DNA of 64,000 nt. Source: an uncultured Opitutia bacterium (lineage in GTDB: Bacteria > Verrucomicrobiota > Verrucomicrobiia > Opitutales > UBA953). Made by a program: the position numbers and the translations under genes. This document shows positions 60,357 through 64,000 of this stretch, one piece after another. The notes under the pieces were generated by a model that saw only the letters and a program-made list of their open reading frames with translations, did no database searches and was not told the origin of the DNA. How positions within the stretch are numbered: the stretch's first letter is position 1; every line of letters begins with the position of its first letter. The DNA lies in assembly GCA_903913915.1 (NCBI GenBank), contig CAIWNE010000087.1:1-64000 (forward strand), read 5' to 3'.

Positions 60357-60773
60357 ATGAAAACCGCCCTCGCCCTCCTCGCCGCCCTCGTCCTCTCCGG
60401 ATGCTCCACCCAGCTCGGCGTGGATAACTCCCAGAACCACGAAGCCTCCTTCTCCAACGTCACGGGCGTCCTGACCACCCGCTACAACTCCGACACCGAA
60501 GCCGTCTTCAACGCCGTCAAGCGCACCATCGACGCCATGCCCGGAACACTTCGCACCGGCGAGACCGACGAACGCGGCGCCAACAAGGAGCTGATCAGCG
60601 TCGTGGCCTATGCCCGCACCATCGGCGACCTGGAGATCAAGATCACCATCGAGAAGGCCGAAGATGAGGTCACCAAGGCCGCCTTCACCCAGGTGAAGGT
60701 CAAGTACGGCTTCTTCGGCAACCTGCCTGAAAGCCAGAAGATCGTCTCCAAGATCACCTCCAACCTGCGCTGA
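60357..60773 (+). CDS. Small lipoprotein (DUF3568-like)
   Basis: 138 residues from the ATG at 60357. Lipobox LVLSGCS (Cys about 16). Mature part: [23 protein letters not shown], then a strand-rich half [30 protein letters not shown], a small alpha-beta fold of the DUF3568 type seen in Verrucomicrobia. Function unknown. Followed by a strong terminator, so monocistronic. Confidence 0.75.
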   Translation: MKTALALLAALVLSGCSTQLGVDNSQNHEASFSNVTGVLTTRYNSDTEAVFNAVKRTIDAMPGTLRTGETDERGANKELISVVAYARTIGDLEIKITIEKAEDEVTKAAFTQVKVKYGFFGNLPESQKIVSKITSNLR

Positions 60774-60798
60774 GCGCCGGGGCGGTACCGCCAAACGG

Positions 60799-60836
60799 AC
60801 GCCGCCCAGCCATCTGGCTAGGCGGCGTTCTTTTTT
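60799..60836 (+). terminator. Terminator after the small lipoprotein gene
   Basis: ACGCCGCC / GGCGGCGT (60799-60806, 60821-60828), with inner AGCC-ATCT-GGCT, then TCTTTTTT. It ends 14 bp before aroC. Confidence 0.92.
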
Positions 60837-60849
60837 AACCACTTTACCA

Positions 60850-61959
60850 ATGGGCAACATCCACGGACACAGTTTCCGCATCACCACCTTCGGCGAAAGC
60901 CACGGCCCGGCCCTCGGCGTCATCATCGACGGGTGCCCTCCCCGCGTACCCTTCGACGCCGCGTTCCTGCGCAGCGAACTCGACCGTCGGCGTCCCGGCC
61001 AGAGCGCGCTGACCACCCAGCGCAAGGAAGCCGACGCGCCCGAAGTCCTCTCCGGCGTGTCGCACGACGGCCTCACCCTGGGTTCGCCGATCGCCATCGT
61101 CATCCGCAACGGCGACCAGCGTCCGCAGGCCTACGCCGAGATGAAGGCCGCCTATCGCCCTTCGCACGCCGACTTCACCTACGACGCCAAGTACGGCATC
61201 CGCGCCGTCGAAGGCGGCGGCCGTTCCTCCGCCCGCGAGACCGCCGCGCGTGTCGCCGCCGGCGCCGTCGCCAAGACGGTGCTCAAGCACGCCTGCGGCG
61301 CCCGCATCATCGCCTGGGTCGAGAGCGTCGGCGACGTGCGCATGCCCGCCGCCGCCAAGGTCCCCACGCTCAAGCAGGTCGAGGCCTCGCCCACGCGCTG
61401 CCCGCACCCCGCCACCGCGGCGAAGATCGACGCCCTCATCCGCGACGCGCGCGCCGACGGGGACTCCGTAGGCGGCGTGATCTGCTGCGTCATCGAGAAT
61501 CTTCCCGCCGGCCTCGGCTCGCCGGTCTTCGACCGCTTCGAGGCCGACCTCGCCAAGGCCATGCTCTCGCTGCCCGCGACCAAGGGCTTCGAGATCGGCA
61601 GCGGCTTCGCCGGCACCGTCCAGCGCGGCAGCGCGCACAACGACGAGTTCGTCCGCAAGGGCGGCCGCATCCGCACCGCGACCAACCGCTCAGGCGGCAC
61701 GCAGGGCGGCATCACCAACGGCGAAGACGTCGTCTTCCGCATCGCCTTCAAGCCCACCGCTACCGTGCTCAAGCCGCAGAAGACCGTCCGTCCCGACGGC
61801 CGCGCCACCGAGCTCAGCGCCAAGGGCCGCCACGACCCGTGCGTCCTCCCGCGCGCCGTGCCCATCGTCGAAGCCATGGCCGCCTTGGTCGCCGTGGACC
61901 ACTGGATCCGCGACCGCGGACAGAACGCTCCCTTCGGCCGCTGCGGACGCAAGGCATGA
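60850..61959 (+). CDS. aroC: Chorismate synthase
   Basis: 369 residues. FMN-dependent last step of the shikimate pathway, EPSP to chorismate. Motifs: [30 protein letters not shown], the [17 protein letters not shown] segment, [64 protein letters not shown], and [20 protein letters not shown] overlaps the following ATG by 4 bp. Confidence 0.97.
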   Translation: MGNIHGHSFRITTFGESHGPALGVIIDGCPPRVPFDAAFLRSELDRRRPGQSALTTQRKEADAPEVLSGVSHDGLTLGSPIAIVIRNGDQRPQAYAEMKAAYRPSHADFTYDAKYGIRAVEGGGRSSARETAARVAAGAVAKTVLKHACGARIIAWVESVGDVRMPAAAKVPTLKQVEASPTRCPHPATAAKIDALIRDARADGDSVGGVICCVIENLPAGLGSPVFDRFEADLAKAMLSLPATKGFEIGSGFAGTVQRGSAHNDEFVRKGGRIRTATNRSGGTQGGITNGEDVVFRIAFKPTATVLKPQKTVRPDGRATELSAKGRHDPCVLPRAVPIVEAMAALVAVDHWIRDRGQNAPFGRCGRKA

Positions 61960-62687
61960 CGCCCCTCGTCATCATCCTCGGCCCGACGGGCGCCGGCCGG
62001 GCCGCCACGGTGCGCGAACTCGCCGAGAACGCCTGGCCCGAAGGCCGCAAGATCCGCATCCTCCGCGAGGTCCGCGAAGGCGGCGTCGCCCCCGACGCCT
62101 GGGAGTTCAAGGACGGCCAGGCCATCCTCCCCGCGCCGGGCGACGAAGACGCGGCTATCCTCGTGACCAACGGCTCGCTCCATGTCATCGACCAGATGGA
62201 AGCGCTGCACCGCTCGATCCGTCCGACGCTTCCCGACGCGGTGTGGCACGTCGCGCGCATCATCACCGTCGCGGACTGCCCGCTCGCGATGAAGCACAAG
62301 ACCGTCGAGGAATGGTACCGGGTCTGCGTGCACTTCTCCGACGCCGTGATCATCAACCGCCGCTGGGAAGTCCCGGGCCAATGGGTGAGCAAGTTCCTCG
62401 AACCGTACGAGAAGGAATTCTACCCCTGCCTGTTCTTCAACCTCACCAAGGTCGGCGCGATCGCGAATCCCGCCGCGGTCATCGACGGCGAACCGCTGCG
62501 CCTGACGCACATCTTCGACGATATCGACGCCGTCGACGAGATGGAGTTCGACGAGGACAACCTGCCCGACGAGCCGTTCGACCTCATCCGCCAGGTCGAC
62601 AAGTATTTCGCGCGGGACGAACTCGGACGCCGCAACATCCTCGTCCCCGAGATCGGCGACCTGCTCCGGCAGGAAGGGCGCTGCTGA
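61956..62687 (+). CDS. P-loop-like protein with Arg instead of Walker Lys
   Basis: 243 residues from the ATG at 61956, coupled to aroC by ATGA. The N-terminus [16 protein letters not shown] resembles a Walker A (GxxGxGK[ST]), but has RA where KT/KS is expected. Later [25 protein letters not shown] and an acidic end ([19 protein letters not shown]). Not recognised; could be a degenerate NTPase or nucleotide-binding regulator. Confidence 0.7.
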   Translation: MTPLVIILGPTGAGRAATVRELAENAWPEGRKIRILREVREGGVAPDAWEFKDGQAILPAPGDEDAAILVTNGSLHVIDQMEALHRSIRPTLPDAVWHVARIITVADCPLAMKHKTVEEWYRVCVHFSDAVIINRRWEVPGQWVSKFLEPYEKEFYPCLFFNLTKVGAIANPAAVIDGEPLRLTHIFDDIDAVDEMEFDEDNLPDEPFDLIRQVDKYFARDELGRRNILVPEIGDLLRQEGRC

Positions 62688-62698
62688 GGAACCGACGC

Positions 62699-63571
62699 AT
62701 GCGGCCGCTGATCGTCACCTACGCCTGGCTGCTGACCCGCCTTCCCGAAGCGTTCGCCCGCCTCAACGCGACGTTGCTCGGCGAACTGCTCTGGCTCATC
62801 CGCGGCAAGGTGATCCGCCGCAATCTCTCGCGGGCCTTCCCGGACAAGGATGCCGGCTGGGTCCGCCGCATCGGCCGGACGTCCTGTCGTCGCACGGCCG
62901 AGATGGGGCTGTTCTCCATCGCCTCGCCGATGATGTCCGAGGCGGAGATCCGCCGCCGCATCGTCGTGGACGACAGCGTCACCAGCGAAGAAGACGGCCT
63001 GCCGCCCAAGGGCACGGGCGCCGTCCTCTTCGTGCCGCACTTCGCGCTGATGGAGATGATGACGACCACCACGCTCCTCCGCCCCGAGCTCGCGAAGCGC
63101 GAGTGGGTCGTGATCTACCGGCCCCTCGACCAGCCGGCCGCCGAACGCTGGGTGAAGGAAGCCCGCGAACGTTTCGGCATGAAGCTCGCCTCGCGCCGCG
63201 ACGGCTTCGCCCGCTCGATGAAGGCCGTGCGCGAAGGCCATGTCGCGGCAGTGCTCTTCGACCAGACCACGCAGACGGGCTCCATCTGGCGGTTCCTCGG
63301 ATCGCCCTGCGCGGTGACGGAGCTCCCGGGCATCATCGCGCAACGCTTCAAGTGCCCCAGCCGCATCTACTGGGCGGACCGCACCGGGTTCTGGCGCTGC
63401 CGGCTGCGCATGGAGGCGCTGAGCGCGACGGACTCCATCGGCCTGACGATCGAGTCGAACGCCTGGCTGGAGCGGAAGCTCCGCTCCGGCGACGACGTCT
63501 GCGCGAACTGGCTCTGGGCGCACGACCGCTGGAAGCACGGCAACCAGCCGTTCAGGAAACTCGGGGAGTAA
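62699..63571 (+). CDS. Lipid A-type acyltransferase (LpxL/HtrB-like)
   Basis: 290 residues from the ATG at 62699, 11 bp after the previous stop. Family H-x4-E: VPHFALMEMM; then FDQTTQTGSIWRFLGSPCAVTELPGIIAQRF (usual PxGxxxxFxGxxxxxxxG block). Transfers secondary acyl chains to Kdo-lipid A. Forms with aroC and the P-loop gene one unit (aroC - P-loop - lpxL). Confidence 0.85.
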   Translation: MRPLIVTYAWLLTRLPEAFARLNATLLGELLWLIRGKVIRRNLSRAFPDKDAGWVRRIGRTSCRRTAEMGLFSIASPMMSEAEIRRRIVVDDSVTSEEDGLPPKGTGAVLFVPHFALMEMMTTTTLLRPELAKREWVVIYRPLDQPAAERWVKEARERFGMKLASRRDGFARSMKAVREGHVAAVLFDQTTQTGSIWRFLGSPCAVTELPGIIAQRFKCPSRIYWADRTGFWRCRLRMEALSATDSIGLTIESNAWLERKLRSGDDVCANWLWAHDRWKHGNQPFRKLGE

Positions 63572-63574
63572 GCC

Positions 63575-64000
63575 TTACTGCTTGGCCTCGCCGGCCGCGG
63601 CGGGCGCCTCGGCTTCGTCCTTCTTGCGGCGCTTCTTGTCGCCTTCCTTGGCCTCGCCGCCCTTGCCCTTCTCCTTCGCGAGCTCGGGACCGTACTTCTC
63701 GGCGAGCTTGCGGACGAATTCCATGCGCTGTTCCGGCGTGAGGGCCTGGATGCGGGCCCGTTCGGCCTTGGCCTCCTCGGGGCTGAGCGTCTTGAAATGA
63801 TGTTCGAGCACGCGCGCGCCGAGACCGCCGCGTTCGCGCATCTCCTTCATGATCTTATGACGCTCCTCAGGGGTCGCGGTCTCGTACTTGGCGAGGTTGG
63901 CGGCAAACTCACGGCGGGACTCGGGCGACATGCGCTCCATCTTCTCGATGGCGGAGCGCATGCGCGCGAGACGTTCGGGCGGGAGCTCGACGATCTTGCG
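63575..64000 (-). CDS. Partial gene, Lys/Glu-rich protein with LTPEQR motifs
   Basis: The frame is open to the window end, so the N-terminus is missing; 141 codons are seen. Helical repeats PPERLARMRSAIEKM, SPESRREFAANL, TPEERHKIMKEM, LSPEEAKAERAR and LTPEQRMEFVRKL recall DUF3106 or CpxP/Spy-like helix bundles. The tail is Lys/Glu/Ala-rich (KGKGGEAKEGDKKRRKKDEAEAP). Convergent with the acyltransferase, 3 bp apart. Confidence 0.6.
   Translation of the reverse strand, partial: RKIVELPPERLARMRSAIEKMERMSPESRREFAANLAKYETATPEERHKIMKEMRERGGLGARVLEHHFKTLSPEEAKAERARIQALTPEQRMEFVRKLAEKYGPELAKEKGKGGEAKEGDKKRRKKDEAEAPAAAGEAKQ

Overview
The window looks like a chromosomal piece of a GC-rich, Gram-negative member of the Verrucomicrobiota, probably near Opitutae (this placement is inference). 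The evidence is two very large secreted PVC-type c-type cytochrome/dehydrogenase/HEAT proteins, prepilin-like proteins with a DSHIDW-type end, a MurC-MurB fusion, a divergent FtsZ, and LPS-related genes (LptF/G and an LpxL/HtrB-type acyltransferase). No phage, plasmid, IS or CRISPR signature was found. Most long open frames antisense to the named genes are shadows caused by the high GC content.

Layout. 1-684 is the end of a class I fructose-bisphosphate aldolase. 1.07-8.6 kb (minus strand) holds a di-cytochrome HEAT protein, a MidA-type methyltransferase and a secreted beta-helix protein. 8.7-12.4 kb holds tsaD, an isochorismatase-family hydrolase and an envelope-type trio (unknown protein, lipoprotein, M23 peptidase). 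12.4-14.4 kb is a tightly overlapping operon of menA, dCMP deaminase and yqgE. 14.4-16.0 kb holds two prepilin-like genes that are an exact-length 840-bp tandem duplication including the terminator. 16.1-19.7 kb holds glyA, rpiB, a low-molecular-weight phosphatase and purD, followed by tRNA-Leu(GAG). 19.9-23.4 kb holds an Arg/Gly-repeat protein of unknown function, a glycosyltransferase, a GH16 glucanase-like enzyme and a very small membrane protein. 23.6-31.6 kb holds a DUF1080/dehydrogenase/HEAT/cytochrome protein, a serine hydrolase, LptF/G with a phosphatase, and a CxxCxGxG secreted protein. 31.7-38.5 kb holds three Sel1-like proteins, a PlsC-like acyltransferase, a histidine-rich secreted peptide, a deacetylase-like gene broken by an in-frame TGA, tRNA-Ser(TGA), a DUF2851 protein and a small secreted protein with a strong, probably leaderless promoter. 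38.6-40.3 kb is an FAD-dependent oxidoreductase.

40.3-60.0 kb (minus strand) is a complete division and cell-wall (dcw) cluster. It reads mraZ-rsmH-ftsL-ftsI-murE-murF-mraY-murD-(LysM protein)-ftsW-murG-murC/murB-ddl-ftsQ-ftsA-ftsZ, with sufS close behind. Nearly all junctions are 1-4 bp overlaps or gaps of 1-2 bp. A set of TGGG-like boxes at about 10-bp spacing lies upstream of mraZ and fits an MraZ operator. The cluster makes lipid II from UDP-MurNAc precursors (MurB/C/D/E/F, Ddl, MraY, MurG) and the divisome that uses it (FtsL/I/W/Q/A/Z).

60.3-64.0 kb (plus strand) holds a small lipoprotein, aroC, a P-loop-like protein with Arg in place of the Walker lysine, and a lipid A-type acyltransferase. 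A partial minus-strand gene runs off the window end.

The most unusual point is the FtsZ. It keeps the recognisable GTP-binding motifs and C-terminal FtsA-binding peptide, but the catalytic T7 loop has lost two of its three key polar residues. Other notable points are the MurC-MurB fusion, the LysM gene inside the cluster, two copies of a cloverleaf-like palindromic repeat, and the nonsense-interrupted deacetylase-like gene.
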